Shown here in pieces: positions 45,892 through 55,284 of a stretch of DNA of 64,000 nt. A model generated the notes under the pieces. That model made no database searches. It had not been told where the DNA came from and worked only from the letters and a program-made list of their open reading frames with translations. The DNA comes from Chryseobacterium indologenes. GTDB taxonomy: Bacteria; Bacteroidota; Bacteroidia; Flavobacteriales; Weeksellaceae. Where the stretch lies: assembly GCA_002439165.1 (NCBI GenBank), contig DJTE01000003.1:62001-126000 (forward strand). Direction: 5' to 3'. The first letter of the stretch is position 1. Each line of letters opens with the position of its first letter. Position numbers and translations under genes: made by a program.

Positions 45892-47058
45892 TCAGCTTTT
45901 CAGATATTCCTTCTTCTCCAGTTTCGTCTCCATCACTTTTCCTTCCCTCTTTATCTTCAGATTGATGACCTCCTCTCCTTTTTCCGCCCTGTTAAGAAAA
46001 TAATAGCATGCACTTTCTTTGCTAAGACCTTCAAGATTAATATTGTTGATGCTGATGATAGAGTCTCCGATTTTCAATGGAAAATTATCCTCCTGGTAAA
46101 CCAGGGCAACCGTTGGCCTGGCATCAATAAACCGATATCCGAATCCGAAAGATTCAAGCTTAACCGTTTCATTTTTAATACGTTTCATGTAGATCTTATT
46201 TCCGGACCAGTCGAGAATAAAAATAAAATTCTTGAAAAAATCGTTCCCGATGAGATTTGAACCTCCCGTATTAACAATTTCATTGGTGAAGTTTTTATTT
46301 CCCAATGTCAGTTCAGGAAGCCTGAAAATATAGCCGGGTGACGGTTTTCCTGCGCCATAAGCACCTACTGAACTGGTTCCGTAAACTTCCACACTTTGCC
46401 CTGCTTTTTTAGCATCATAGCTGCTTTCCCCTATTTTAAGCCTTCCTGAAAATCCGGTATCAAAAGTCAGTTCTGTCTTTTTATCTAAAATTTTAGTTTT
46501 AATAACCGGTGTTTTCTGTGTTTTCGGATCAAAAGGAATAACGATATCATAGCCGGACAGATCAAACTGTGAAATATTTTCAGCAGCTTCCAGCGAGTTT
46601 TCTCCATAATTTACTTTCCAGGCCAGTTTAGCCATCTGGTTAGCTCCCAGAATACCATCCATTTTGAAACAGCTCAGTTCTGAGGTTCCGAAATCCATAA
46701 CAACGGCTCCTACATTTTTGAAAACGGCCTGATCTACGGTCATTTCCGGCAGAACAGTAAAGATCTGTTCCTGCTTGTTTTTCTGGGAATCCTTTACTTT
46801 ACTGGAATGCTTTTTTTTAAGGCCCAGTTCCTCATAAACCGCATAAGAAATTACCGTAGGAGCTCCGGTATCAAACAGAAAGTTGTAAGATTTTCCATTG
46901 ATCATGACCTGCACAAAAGGTAGATCATAGGCAAATTTCATATTGATTTTCTCTATCGGGGCCTGCAGTTTTACTTCTCCGCCTTGAAAGAATTTCTTTC
47001 CCTGAGCGGAAAATGTAGCGGCAGAAAGCATAAGGAGCGTATAGAGGATTTTTTTCAT
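45892..47058 (-). CDS. Retropepsin-like aspartic protease with PDZ domain
   Basis: A 388-residue exported protein (signal peptide to about FSAQ19). It has two aspartic protease lobes with the active motifs D63-T-G in FLFDTGAPTVIS and D200-T-G in LTFDTGFSGRL. A PDZ-like domain (about 300-380, with GFGYRFIDARPTVALVYQEDNFPLKIGDSIISINNINL) closes it. Two DTG motifs in one chain, plus a PDZ, define a Bacteroidota aspartyl protease family. Likely periplasmic; the substrate is unknown. Confidence 0.88.
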   Translation of the reverse strand: MKKILYTLLMLSAATFSAQGKKFFQGGEVKLQAPIEKINMKFAYDLPFVQVMINGKSYNFLFDTGAPTVISYAVYEELGLKKKHSSKVKDSQKNKQEQIFTVLPEMTVDQAVFKNVGAVVMDFGTSELSCFKMDGILGANQMAKLAWKVNYGENSLEAAENISQFDLSGYDIVIPFDPKTQKTPVIKTKILDKKTELTFDTGFSGRLKIGESSYDAKKAGQSVEVYGTSSVGAYGAGKPSPGYIFRLPELTLGNKNFTNEIVNTGGSNLIGNDFFKNFIFILDWSGNKIYMKRIKNETVKLESFGFGYRFIDARPTVALVYQEDNFPLKIGDSIISINNINLEGLSKESACYYFLNRAEKGEEVINLKIKREGKVMETKLEKKEYLKS

Positions 47059-47125
47059 ATATCGATTTTATACACGAAAATAATGTTTTTCCATCAATAA
47101 ACCCGACTTCCCTTAACAAAACAGA

Positions 47126-47150
47126 AAAGCCATCCTTACGGACGGCTTTC
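47126..47150 (-). terminator. Terminator of the isomerase pair
   Basis: On the minus strand AAAGCCGTCC and GGATGGCTTT form a 10-bp stem with one G-U pair around a four-base loop, 19 bases beyond the isomerase stop. Confidence 0.6.
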
Positions 47151-47168
47151 ATATGATAAATTGTTCAA

Positions 47169-48284
47169 TTATTTCACTTTTACAAGCTCAACATCGAAGA
47201 TTAGCCATGCATTTGGCGGGATCACCCCTCCTGCTCCTCTTTCTCCATAGCCCATTGCCGGCGGAATCAGTAAAGTAGCAGTTTCTCCTTCTTTAAGCAA
47301 CAGGATACCTTCATCCCATCCTTTGATCACTCTTCCCATTCCGATTGGAATTTCAATCGGCTCGTTTCTCTTGAATGAAGAGTCGAATTCCGTACCGTCT
47401 ATCAGCTTTCCTGCATAATGTACAGATACATTATCCCCTGCTTTCGGAGCCTTACCGTCCGCTGTTTTGGTGATTTTATAGTAAAGACCGGATTCTGTTT
47501 TCTGCATACCGGCTTTCAGGTTTTCTACCATTTTTTCCTGATTAGCCTTGAATTCTTCTTCTTTTTTCTTTCTTTCAGCTTCTTCCTTAGCGATGAAAGC
47601 TTTGTTGTTTTCAGCGATTTTTGCCTTTCCTTCGTTGAATGTCTTTGCAGCATCATAGTTTTTGTACTCATCACCTTTGCTGAATACAGAAACTTTTTCT
47701 AATACGATGTCTGTTTTAGGTTTATCCTGAGCTCCTTTTTCTACGTTGGCAATAGCATCGATCACATCATCTCCCTTCACAACTTTTCCGAAGATCGTAT
47801 GTCTTCCATCCAGCCACGGGGTAGCTACTTCGGTAATGAAGAACTGGGAACCATTGGAGTTAGGTCCGGAATTTGCCATAGAAAGGATTCCTTTTCCTGT
47901 ATGTTTAAGGTCATTTTTTTCGTCCTCAAATTTATATCCCGGATCTCCCATTCCTGTTCCCTGAGGATCACCTCCCTGGATCATAAAATCTTTGATCACT
48001 CTGTGGAAGATCGTCCCGTCATAATAAGGAACTCCTTTAGCCTTAGCCTTGTTATCGATTTTCCCTTCGGCAAGCCCGATGAAGTTGGCTACAGTTACGG
48101 GTGCCTTTTTGTCTTCAAACTTTACGATCAGATTTCCTTTGGAAGTCTGAAGGTTTGCATACAGTCCGTTATTAAGACCTTCGAAAGTTTCTTTGTCTAC
48201 GTTCATTTTTTTATAAATTGGTGTACAACTCATCAGCGAAATACTTGCCGCTGCCAGAATTATATTCTTGTTAAACAATTTCAT
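47169..48284 (-). CDS. Peptidyl-prolyl isomerase, cyclophilin-FKBP fusion lipoprotein
   Basis: A 371-residue lipoprotein (lipobox SLMSC20). Residues about 40-205 form a cyclophilin domain (GTIFHRVIKDFMIQGGDPQGTG and NGSQFFIT). A lysine/glutamate-rich coiled-coil linker spans about 215-265, and residues about 270-371 an FKBP domain (VSVHYAGKLIDGTEFDSSF and PPAMGYGERGAGG). Two unrelated prolyl isomerase folds in one exported chain would give a broad periplasmic folding helper. It follows a GldI-like gene by 3 bases, so the two form one operon. Confidence 0.93.
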   Translation of the reverse strand: MKLFNKNIILAAASISLMSCTPIYKKMNVDKETFEGLNNGLYANLQTSKGNLIVKFEDKKAPVTVANFIGLAEGKIDNKAKAKGVPYYDGTIFHRVIKDFMIQGGDPQGTGMGDPGYKFEDEKNDLKHTGKGILSMANSGPNSNGSQFFITEVATPWLDGRHTIFGKVVKGDDVIDAIANVEKGAQDKPKTDIVLEKVSVFSKGDEYKNYDAAKTFNEGKAKIAENNKAFIAKEEAERKKKEEEFKANQEKMVENLKAGMQKTESGLYYKITKTADGKAPKAGDNVSVHYAGKLIDGTEFDSSFKRNEPIEIPIGMGRVIKGWDEGILLLKEGETATLLIPPAMGYGERGAGGVIPPNAWLIFDVELVKVK

Positions 48285-48287
48285 TAT

Positions 48288-48800
48288 TTATAGCGCTTTT
48301 AATTTTATGATTAAGGGTATATCGTTATCTATTTTATTTTCATCTCCAAAAGTTCCGTAGGCCAGTGAAGACGGCACCAAAAGCGTTACTTCTTCCCCAT
48401 CCTGCATAAAACGCAAAGCATTCTCTACCGCTTTCAGTTCATCAAAATGCCCGAATCTGGCATCTCTTCTCACAAAAGGTTTGTCATAGATCTTCGTCTG
48501 ATCAAAATCATACAGATCATAGGAATAAGAAATAAAAGTTTCGTCCTCTCTTTTCTTTCTCTGATCAAAACCTTCCACAGTTACCCAGTAATTAAGCTGT
48601 GTAGGATAATATTTCACAGACTGGCCGCTGATCCAGTCCTGAATCTGTTCCCTTTCAATGGTATTCAGGCTTTTCATTCTGTTTCTGGAAACCTCCAGGT
48701 CTTTCTGGCTCAGAACACCTCCCACCGGAGGATGCACGGTCTGTGCGTTCCGGTTACAGCTCAACAGACTTACTGCTGATATGAAGAGTAATTTTTTCAT
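48288..48800 (-). CDS. GldI-like peptidyl-prolyl isomerase lipoprotein
   Basis: A 170-residue lipoprotein (lipobox LLSC15) with an FKBP domain over about 60-170, ending VPSSLAYGTFGDENKIDNDIPLIIKLKAL. The layout matches GldI, the gliding-motility-associated isomerase of flavobacteria, thought to fold outer-envelope proteins of the gliding and T9SS machinery. Chryseobacterium species mostly do not glide, so the role is probably in the envelope or secretion. First gene of a pair with the cyclophilin-FKBP fusion. Confidence 0.8.
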   Translation of the reverse strand: MKKLLFISAVSLLSCNRNAQTVHPPVGGVLSQKDLEVSRNRMKSLNTIEREQIQDWISGQSVKYYPTQLNYWVTVEGFDQRKKREDETFISYSYDLYDFDQTKIYDKPFVRRDARFGHFDELKAVENALRFMQDGEEVTLLVPSSLAYGTFGDENKIDNDIPLIIKLKAL

Positions 48801-49042
48801 AAACTTTTGCGAAAATACACATTTCGGGAATCAATTACAAAACTTGAAGAAGAAATGTATAAAGTGTAATACAACACGGCTCTATTTATCTTAACAGACT
48901 CTGTGAATTAAGAAAGTTTAAATCTTTAATTTGAATTGAATCAAATTCGAAGGCCCGGAATCTATCTCAAAAACTGACTTTTATTCATCAGCCATCAGGC
49001 AAGAATAAAGATCATTGGTAATTTCTCAGGGAGGATTCAAAT

Positions 49043-49067
49043 AAAAAAGCCGGAAAATTCCGGCTTT
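49043..49067 (-). terminator. Terminator of ilvE
   Basis: AAAGCCGGAA and TTCCGGCTTT form a 10-bp perfect stem around two bases, followed on the minus strand by a T run. The other about 240 bases up to the GldI-like gene hold nothing recognised. Confidence 0.75.
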
Positions 49068-49087
49068 ATATTGTTATTGGATTACAG

Positions 49088-50158
49088 TTAAACAGTTTCC
49101 AAAGCGTGGTCTACCATCACTCTCCATCCGAACGGATCTTCAGAAAGGTTGTTCTGAAGGTCTACCAGGTCTTTTTTAAGAATAGCAGCATAGCTTTCTT
49201 CATCAGACAGTTTAGGAAGCTCCAGTTTCTGACCTTCGTATCCTAAAGCCTGGAATACAGTAGTTACCACTGCTGTACCTACTCCCCATACTTCTTTCAG
49301 GGTACCGTTTTTCTGAGCTTCGATCACTGTTTTTACAGCTACCGGCTCAATTTTCACTTCAATACCTCTTTTCTTAGCCAGTTGAATGAAACTGTCTCTG
49401 GTAACCCCGTCAAGGATTTTTTCAGAAGTCGGAGGTGTATAGATCGTATCATTAATTCTTACAAAAACGTTCATCGTTCCACTCTCTTCGAAGTATTCGT
49501 GAGTTGCGTCATCTGTCCAGATGATCTGCTCATACCCTTCTTCAATAGCCAACTGTGTAGGATAGAAAGAAGCGGCATAGTTACCTGCAGCTTTGGCAGA
49601 ACCTACTCCACCGTTGGCAGCTCTAGAATAATGATCGGAGATCTTTACAGAAACAGGTTCTGCATAATAGCTCTTCGCCGGAGTTGCCACAATGGCAAAC
49701 ATGTATTTATTGGCTACTCTTGCTTTCAGCGCTTCCTCGGTAGCAAAAATAAGAGGTCTGATATATAAAGACATTCCTTCACCCTGCGGGATCCAGTCTC
49801 TGTCCATATCCACCAGTGCTTTTAACCCGTCTAAAAACATCTCTTCAGTTACTTCAGGCATAGCCAGACGTTTTGCAGACTTGTTGATACGTTCAAAATT
49901 CTTTTCAGGCCTGAAAAGGAAAACCTGCCCGTCTTTATCTTTGTAGGCTTTCATACCCTCAAAGCAAGCTTGTCCATAGTTTACGCCCATCATAGCAGGG
50001 GTAAATGGTATCGGACCATAAGGAACTAATTTTACATCACCCCATTTTCCGTTTTCATACTCACATATGATCATATGATCGATAAAAGTACTTCCAAATG
50101 AAAAATCGTTAGGGTTGAATGTAGAAATTCTGGAGTTTTCAGTTTTTTGAATTATCAT
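49088..50158 (-). CDS. ilvE: Branched-chain amino acid aminotransferase
   Basis: A 356-residue cytoplasmic PLP enzyme of fold IV, transferring amino groups in leucine, isoleucine and valine metabolism. The PLP lysine is K189 in GGVGSAKAAGNYAAS, and GVNYGQACFEGMKAY and IIWTDDATHEYFEESGTMN are class IV signatures. Its length fits the longer branched-chain enzymes. It is divergent from mnmD, with both promoters in the 85-base gap. Confidence 0.95.
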   Translation of the reverse strand: MIIQKTENSRISTFNPNDFSFGSTFIDHMIICEYENGKWGDVKLVPYGPIPFTPAMMGVNYGQACFEGMKAYKDKDGQVFLFRPEKNFERINKSAKRLAMPEVTEEMFLDGLKALVDMDRDWIPQGEGMSLYIRPLIFATEEALKARVANKYMFAIVATPAKSYYAEPVSVKISDHYSRAANGGVGSAKAAGNYAASFYPTQLAIEEGYEQIIWTDDATHEYFEESGTMNVFVRINDTIYTPPTSEKILDGVTRDSFIQLAKKRGIEVKIEPVAVKTVIEAQKNGTLKEVWGVGTAVVTTVFQALGYEGQKLELPKLSDEESYAAILKKDLVDLQNNLSEDPFGWRVMVDHALETV

Positions 50159-50183
50159 TTTTTAAAATTTTTACGATGTTCTA

Positions 50184-50191
50184 CAAATTTA
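50184..50191 (-). promoter_or_regulatory. Promoter -7 element of ilvE
   Basis: On the minus strand the site reads TAAATTTG, fitting TAnnTTTG, 26 bases before the ilvE ATG. Confidence 0.5.
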
Positions 50192-50222
50192 ATATAATTT
50201 TCTAAATATAAAAATTTTAGAG

Positions 50223-50230
50223 TAAATTTG
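50223..50230 (+). promoter_or_regulatory. Promoter -7 element of mnmD
   Basis: TAAATTTG fits TAnnTTTG, only 13 bases before the TTG start, so the leader is only a few bases long. Confidence 0.5.
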
Positions 50231-50243
50231 ACAAAAAAATAGC

Positions 50244-50918
50244 TTGAAAAGAGAAATTAAGACCACAAACGACGGAAGCAAAACACTGTTTATCAATGAT
50301 TTAAATGAAAATTACCATTCTCATCACGGGGCACTTCAGGAGGCCGAACACGTGTTTATCAAAAATGGACTAAATCTAATAAATGATTATGAAATTAATA
50401 TTTTAGAACTCGGTTTTGGAACAGGTTTGAATGTTTTAGTGACAATTAATGAATATTTAAAAACTGACAAAAATCATGTCATCAACTATTTTTCACTCGA
50501 AAAATACCCCATAAATGAATCCGAAGTTAATGATTTAGCTTATTTTGAACTTTTTGATAATCCTGAGTTCAAAAATATTTATCAGAAAATTCATCTGGCA
50601 GACTGGGAAAAGTCAGTGGAAATCATTAGCGGTTTCAATCTAAAAAAGATAGAATGTGACTTTTTCGACCTGAAAGACATTCATCTGCCCGGGATCAACC
50701 TTGTTTATTTTGACTGTTTCGGAGCAAGAGTACAGCCAGATCTCTGGGAAAAGCCCCTTTTTGAAATGGTTTCCGACAAAATGACCGTTAACGGATTATT
50801 AACAACCTACTCTTCTAAAGGAAGTGTCCGGAGGATTCTTCAGGAGCTTAACTTTAAAGTAGAAAAGAAACAGGGACCTCCGGGGAAAAGAGAAATGATT
50901 AACGCCATAAAATTATAA
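50244..50918 (+). CDS. mnmD: tRNA mnm5s2U34 methyltransferase
   Basis: A 224-residue cytoplasmic enzyme of the MnmD type, completing 5-methylaminomethyl-2-thiouridine at the wobble base of some tRNAs. The SAM motif is ILELGFGTGLNVLVT, followed by INLVYFDCFGARVQPDLWEKPLFE, typical of the MnmC methyltransferase half. The frame starts at TTG 50244, with no ATG or GTG in a better position. It lacks the FAD oxidase half of MnmC, as in the stand-alone MnmD group. Confidence 0.88.
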   Translation: MKREIKTTNDGSKTLFINDLNENYHSHHGALQEAEHVFIKNGLNLINDYEINILELGFGTGLNVLVTINEYLKTDKNHVINYFSLEKYPINESEVNDLAYFELFDNPEFKNIYQKIHLADWEKSVEIISGFNLKKIECDFFDLKDIHLPGINLVYFDCFGARVQPDLWEKPLFEMVSDKMTVNGLLTTYSSKGSVRRILQELNFKVEKKQGPPGKREMINAIKL

Positions 50919-51009
50919 CCGGATGGTAAAAGGGGCAGGAAAATCAATATACGGGTATGCTTTGCCCTTTCCTCATATTTCCTTACATTAGCTATACAAA
51001 ACATTATAT

Positions 51010-51426
51010 ATGATTGATAAGATCAACATTAGAGTATATGCCTGTGCTGTGAAAGATAAAAAAGTACTGACTTTATTTGAAGAGTATGCCGGCGAACCTT
51101 TAATGAAATTTCCGGGAGGCGGACTGGAATTCGGAGAAGGGGTTATTGATTGCCTTCACCGCGAGTTTGATGAAGAACTGAATGTAAAGGTAGAAATTGT
51201 GGAACACTTTTATACCCAGGAAGACTTCCTGGTTTCGCGTTTCAGAGAAAATGAACAGCTTCTTACCATATATTATATCGTAAATATTACCACAGAAGAA
51301 GACTTCCTGATCCTTGACCCATGCATTGAAAGAACAGAATGGATCGATATAGACCAGCCGGACAATCCTTTCCAGCTGCCGATAGATAAGATTGTATTCG
51401 ATAAACTAAAAGAAAAATTCCTGTAA
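51010..51426 (+). CDS. Nudix hydrolase
   Basis: A 138-residue cytoplasmic hydrolase of nucleoside diphosphate-linked compounds. The Nudix box is intact: FPGGGLEFGEGVIDCLHREFDEELNV, including the REFDEE core. The rest is a compact Nudix fold. The substrate cannot be told from sequence. The terminator stem overlaps its stop codon. Confidence 0.88.
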   Translation: MIDKINIRVYACAVKDKKVLTLFEEYAGEPLMKFPGGGLEFGEGVIDCLHREFDEELNVKVEIVEHFYTQEDFLVSRFRENEQLLTIYYIVNITTEEDFLILDPCIERTEWIDIDQPDNPFQLPIDKIVFDKLKEKFL

Positions 51427-51445
51427 CAATACAGGAATTTTTTAT
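51415..51445 (+). terminator. Terminator overlapping the Nudix gene stop
   Basis: AAATTCCTGTA and TACAGGAATTT form an 11-bp perfect stem around four bases, followed by a T run. The left arm includes the last codons of the Nudix gene. Confidence 0.8.
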
Positions 51446-51447
51446 TC

Positions 51448-52152
51448 TTATTTCTTAATTTTAAAATCATTGGCTCCCGGATATGGCTGCAGATAGCCGG
51501 AATTCCAGTTAGACTGAAGTAAGGATTCTACAAACTCATCGGTTCTGTTTTTATGCGGATTGTACTGGTCTTTCAGATCAATATCCGCCATTTTTCCTTT
51601 TACATTCCACCAGAAAGCACTCCATCCGCCTCTGAGTTCCTTAATAATCTCATATACATTTTTACCTGTTGCCCTGTTCATCAGTTTGGCAAATACCTGC
51701 CCTTCCGTAGTGGTAAGATCTCTCAGCTGTTTTTCGTACTGATCGGCCAGCATACTCTGTCTTTCCCTTACAAACTTTCTTTTGGCTTTGCTGTCCATAT
51801 TATTCATATCTGCCTGTATATCCCTGTACTGCTGCAGTGCTGTTACAAAAAGCGGATACACCCTGTACAGTTTTTTATTAAGGAAATAGTAATAGTTTTT
51901 ATCCAGCTGGTTATTGAATCTGGGCTTATTGACCAAAACCAGTTCATCCAGCTCTACAACAGGCTCGCCATTCACTTCAAATATCTTTACTTTCTGTCTT
52001 TCATCATAGTAATATTTATTACCGAATTCATCTACTTTCAAGGACTCAGGCGGATACTGATTAAGCGGTTTTGCCACGATAGAATCTTTCTGGCCAAAAA
52101 CACCGATCCCAAAAAAGAAGATAAAAAGACAGATAATCTTGCTAAAATTCAT
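51448..52152 (-). CDS. DUF4294-like exported protein
   Basis: A 234-residue exported protein from the ATG at 52152 (MNFSKIICLFIFFFGIGVFGQ, signal peptide); the 12 extra residues of the longer frame are not signal-like. The N-terminal KYYYDERQKVKIFEVNGEPVVELDELVL and the helical middle (QADMNNMDSKAKRKFVRERQS) match DUF4294, a Bacteroidota family of unknown function. It has no catalytic motif I can name. Confidence 0.78.
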   Translation of the reverse strand: MNFSKIICLFIFFFGIGVFGQKDSIVAKPLNQYPPESLKVDEFGNKYYYDERQKVKIFEVNGEPVVELDELVLVNKPRFNNQLDKNYYYFLNKKLYRVYPLFVTALQQYRDIQADMNNMDSKAKRKFVRERQSMLADQYEKQLRDLTTTEGQVFAKLMNRATGKNVYEIIKELRGGWSAFWWNVKGKMADIDLKDQYNPHKNRTDEFVESLLQSNWNSGYLQPYPGANDFKIKK

Positions 52153-52203
52153 TATTTTTACGCTTATTAGAACAAAAATTGAACGCAAAAATCATTCCTT
52201 TTT

Positions 52204-53277
52204 ATGAAATTTGAAAAGAAATCTTTGAAATTTTTAGAAAAATACTTAAACACTTCATCCCCAACCGGTTACGAACACAAAGGTCAGGAAATCTGGATGG
52301 ATTACATCAGACCGTATGTAGACAAGATTGAAGTAGACCATTACGGAACCTGTTATGGGATCATCAACCCCGAGGCTGAATTTAAAGTAGTTATCGAAGC
52401 TCATGCCGATGAAATATCATGGTATGTTAATTATATAACAGATGACGGGCTCATCTATGTGATCCGAAACGGAGGATCCGATCAGACCATCGCTCCTTCC
52501 AAAGTAGTTCATATTCATGGAGAAAAAGGAATCGTGAAAGGTGTATTCGGATGGCCGGCAATTCATACCAGAACCAATCAGAACGAACCTACCCCGAAAA
52601 TTGAAAACATTTTCATCGACTGTGGTGCTGTAACCAAAAAAGAAGTGGAAGACATGGGAATCTATGTAGGATGCATGATCACTTATCCCGATGAGTTCTT
52701 TGAAATGAATGACCGCTATTTTGTCTGCAGAGCACTCGACAACAGAATCGGTGGTTTTATGATTGCAGAAGTAGCCAGACTTTTAAAAGAAAATAAGAAA
52801 ACAATTCCTTTCGGGCTGTATATTACCAATTCCGTTCAGGAGGAAGTCGGACTGTATGGAGCAGATATGATCGCCGATACCATCAAACCTAATATTGCCA
52901 TTGTAACCGATGTTACCCATGACACCACAACCCCGATGATTGAGAAAAAGAAAGAAGGGGATCAGAAATGCGGTGCGGGACCTGTTGTTTTCTTTGCTCC
53001 GAGTATTCATCACACGATCAGGGAACTGATTATCGATACGGCAAAAAATAAAAAGATTCCTTATCAGCGGGCAGCTGCCAGCAGAGCTACGGGAACCGAT
53101 ACCGACGCTTTTGCCCATTCCAACGGCGGTGTACCAAGTGCATTAATTTCCTTACCTTTGCGCTATATGCATACCACGGTAGAAATGGTATCTAAGGAAG
53201 ACGTAGGCAATGTAATTAAACTGATCTACGAAACACTTCTGAAGATCAAACCGGATATGAAACTGAAATATCATTAA
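52204..53277 (+). CDS. M42 family zinc aminopeptidase
   Basis: A 357-residue cytoplasmic peptidase of the M42/glucanase-like group. The zinc site is given by IEAHADEISW, RALDNRIGGF, SVQEEVGLYGA and TTVEMVSKEDVG, with DTDAFAHSNGGVPSALISLPLRYMHT near the C-terminus. M42 enzymes are usually large multimers that trim peptides from the N-terminus. It is divergent from the DUF4294 gene. Confidence 0.92.
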   Translation: MKFEKKSLKFLEKYLNTSSPTGYEHKGQEIWMDYIRPYVDKIEVDHYGTCYGIINPEAEFKVVIEAHADEISWYVNYITDDGLIYVIRNGGSDQTIAPSKVVHIHGEKGIVKGVFGWPAIHTRTNQNEPTPKIENIFIDCGAVTKKEVEDMGIYVGCMITYPDEFFEMNDRYFVCRALDNRIGGFMIAEVARLLKENKKTIPFGLYITNSVQEEVGLYGADMIADTIKPNIAIVTDVTHDTTTPMIEKKKEGDQKCGAGPVVFFAPSIHHTIRELIIDTAKNKKIPYQRAAASRATGTDTDAFAHSNGGVPSALISLPLRYMHTTVEMVSKEDVGNVIKLIYETLLKIKPDMKLKYH

Positions 53278-53493
53278 GAATGAACGAAATTTCTGATTTA
53301 ATTAAATGACAGCGGAAGCCTTCCCCTTGACTACACCGGGATTTTTGCGATTGACATTTAGTCAGAAATAATAACCATAAAAAGTTATCTGTCACAGAGA
53401 CAGGTTTAATAATGGGATTCAACCTGTTATTACTCCATCAATAACCGCTCATTCCCAACAGGATAATATAAAGTAAAAGTATAAAAAGTAAAA

Positions 53494-54144
53494 ATGAAAA
53501 CGAAGCTTATTGCTCCTTCCCTTTTATCTGCAGACTTCGGGAACCTGCAAAGAGACATTGAAATGCTGAACAGATCCCAGGCCGACTGGTTCCACGTTGA
53601 TGTAATGGACGGCAGATTTGTTCCCAACATTTCATTCGGTTTTCCTGTAATGAAGACCATCCAGCAGCATGCCAGAAAATTTGTGGATGTTCACCTGATG
53701 ATCGTGGAGCCTGAAAAATATGTTGATGAATTTATCGATCATGGTGCAGACCTTGTTTCCGTACACTATGAAGCATGCACCCATCTTCACAGAACAGTTC
53801 ACCATATCCAGAGCAGAGGGGCAAAAGCGGGAGTTGTTTTAAATCCTTCCACGCCGGTACTGATGCTTGAAGACATCATTGCAGATGTGGATCTTGTTCT
53901 TTTAATGAGCGTAAACCCGGGATTCGGGGGACAGAAGTTCATTGAAAACACATACAAGAAAATTGCTGAAACAAAAGATCTTATCCTGAGCAATAACTCC
54001 ACAGCTCTTATTGAAATTGACGGTGGCGTGAATCTGGATAATGCTTCCAGACTTTTCGAGGCCGGAGCTGATGTTCTGGTAGCGGGAAATGCAGTCTTCT
54101 CTACGGAGAATCCGGAAAGAACCATTGAACTTTTAAAGATCTGA
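53494..54144 (+). CDS. rpe: Ribulose-phosphate 3-epimerase
   Basis: A 216-residue cytoplasmic TIM-barrel enzyme interconverting ribulose 5-phosphate and xylulose 5-phosphate. IAPSLLSADFGNLQRDI, WFHVDVMDGRFVPNISFG, VDVHLMIVEP, LLMSVNPGFGGQKF and IEIDGGVN are in normal order. The about 215 bases upstream hold no gene or clear signal. Confidence 0.96.
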   Translation: MKTKLIAPSLLSADFGNLQRDIEMLNRSQADWFHVDVMDGRFVPNISFGFPVMKTIQQHARKFVDVHLMIVEPEKYVDEFIDHGADLVSVHYEACTHLHRTVHHIQSRGAKAGVVLNPSTPVLMLEDIIADVDLVLLMSVNPGFGGQKFIENTYKKIAETKDLILSNNSTALIEIDGGVNLDNASRLFEAGADVLVAGNAVFSTENPERTIELLKI

Positions 54145-54166
54145 TCAGATCCGAATACAGAAATAG

Positions 54167-54194
54167 AAAAGGCAGTTCCGTTGAACTGCCTTTT
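54167..54194 (+). terminator. Terminator of rpe
   Basis: AAAAGGCAGTTC and GAACTGCCTTTT form a 12-bp perfect stem around four bases. It also faces the convergent lipoprotein gene. Confidence 0.85.
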
Positions 54195-54216
54195 CCGTTG
54201 AAAAAAAATAGGGTTA

Positions 54217-54846
54217 TTAGTCTACCTGTTGAAAATTAAAGCTTAAATCTCCTCCGTTATAATCGAGTGAAGTATTCACCGGGAAGGTCTGAGTCGTACC
54301 ACTTCCCCATCTGTAATCCCAGATTTTGATATTCCCGGCAGTGAAAGGATATGCAGCATTGGTATTATCCGGTTTTGATCTCTTATACCAGTCGTTGGAG
54401 TTCATGGTGATCATATATTTTTTGTCTTTCTCCAGCATCAGTTCTGCAATATCTTTAGTAATTAAAGTATTGGCCCCGGTCACGTTAACTGTTTCCGTCC
54501 TCAGTACCGTTTTAGTGTTAAAATCCCAGAATGTGATCCTCAAAGCCGGATTAGCATCAGGAAGTTTTATGGTGACGGCACTGATTTTCCCTTTTACACC
54601 AGGTGAAAAAGTAAGTCCGAATTCATAGCTTCCGGAATTGACGAAATTGACTGTGGTTGTAAATCCTGCCAGTTCATGATATTTATCCAAAGGATTTTCT
54701 ACATTGTAGGATACGGGCTGAGGAACAGGCTCATCGTCGTCGCTGCTGCAGCTTCCTGCAAAAAACAGGATAACAATAGCCAGCAGAGGGTAAAACTTTT
54801 TAAGAGATAAACATCTCATACCGAAAAAAAATTCTAAATGTTTCAT
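54217..54846 (-). CDS. Exported lipoprotein of unknown function
   Basis: A lipoprotein of about 209 residues from the ATG at 54846; an alternative start lies at 54819. The signal ends FAGSC, followed by SSDDDEP as in flavobacterial lipoproteins. The mature part is beta-rich, with SYEFGLTFSPGVKGKISAVTIKLP, VTGANTLITKDIAELML and YPFTAGNIKIWDYRWG. It resembles carbohydrate-binding-like or DUF4082-type modules, but the match is weak. Confidence 0.65.
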   Translation of the reverse strand: MKHLEFFFGMRCLSLKKFYPLLAIVILFFAGSCSSDDDEPVPQPVSYNVENPLDKYHELAGFTTTVNFVNSGSYEFGLTFSPGVKGKISAVTIKLPDANPALRITFWDFNTKTVLRTETVNVTGANTLITKDIAELMLEKDKKYMITMNSNDWYKRSKPDNTNAAYPFTAGNIKIWDYRWGSGTTQTFPVNTSLDYNGGDLSFNFQQVD

Positions 54847-54876
54847 TGGTTTTAATTTTGATTTTGATTGAAACAA

Positions 54877-55284
54877 AGGTCATCATAAACCAATGACTGT
54901 ATTACAGGAAAAACACTGTTTCCGGCAGGTTATTACACTCTATTTGAGGTAACGGAGATATTCTGATGAATATGATTATTTTAAACTTTAGGCATAAAAC
55001 CTAGAAAAGCTGCTAATAAACAAATAAGGCATTACAGGCGGTTGGAGAGATTTTCATTAGATCCTGACAATGAAAAATAAAGCTACTTTCATCATAAACA
55101 GCAGCGTGAAAAAAGGCAGCCCATCAGGACCGCCTTTCTTCTCTGTGGAATATGAACTTCTTTGGTTATGAGCTTATAAGTCTTAAAACTTTAAATACTT
55201 AAATCTGTTTATGCTGATGTAAATTTCCAAATAAAAACACATACAGCGCATCCGTAGAAATACTTAATTTACAGTTGCGTATTT
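54877..55284. other. Gene-free AT-rich stretch
   Basis: No gene is seen. The one structure is a hairpin around AAAAGGC and GCCTTT at about 55111-55137, with no gene nearby that it obviously terminates. Confidence 0.4.
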
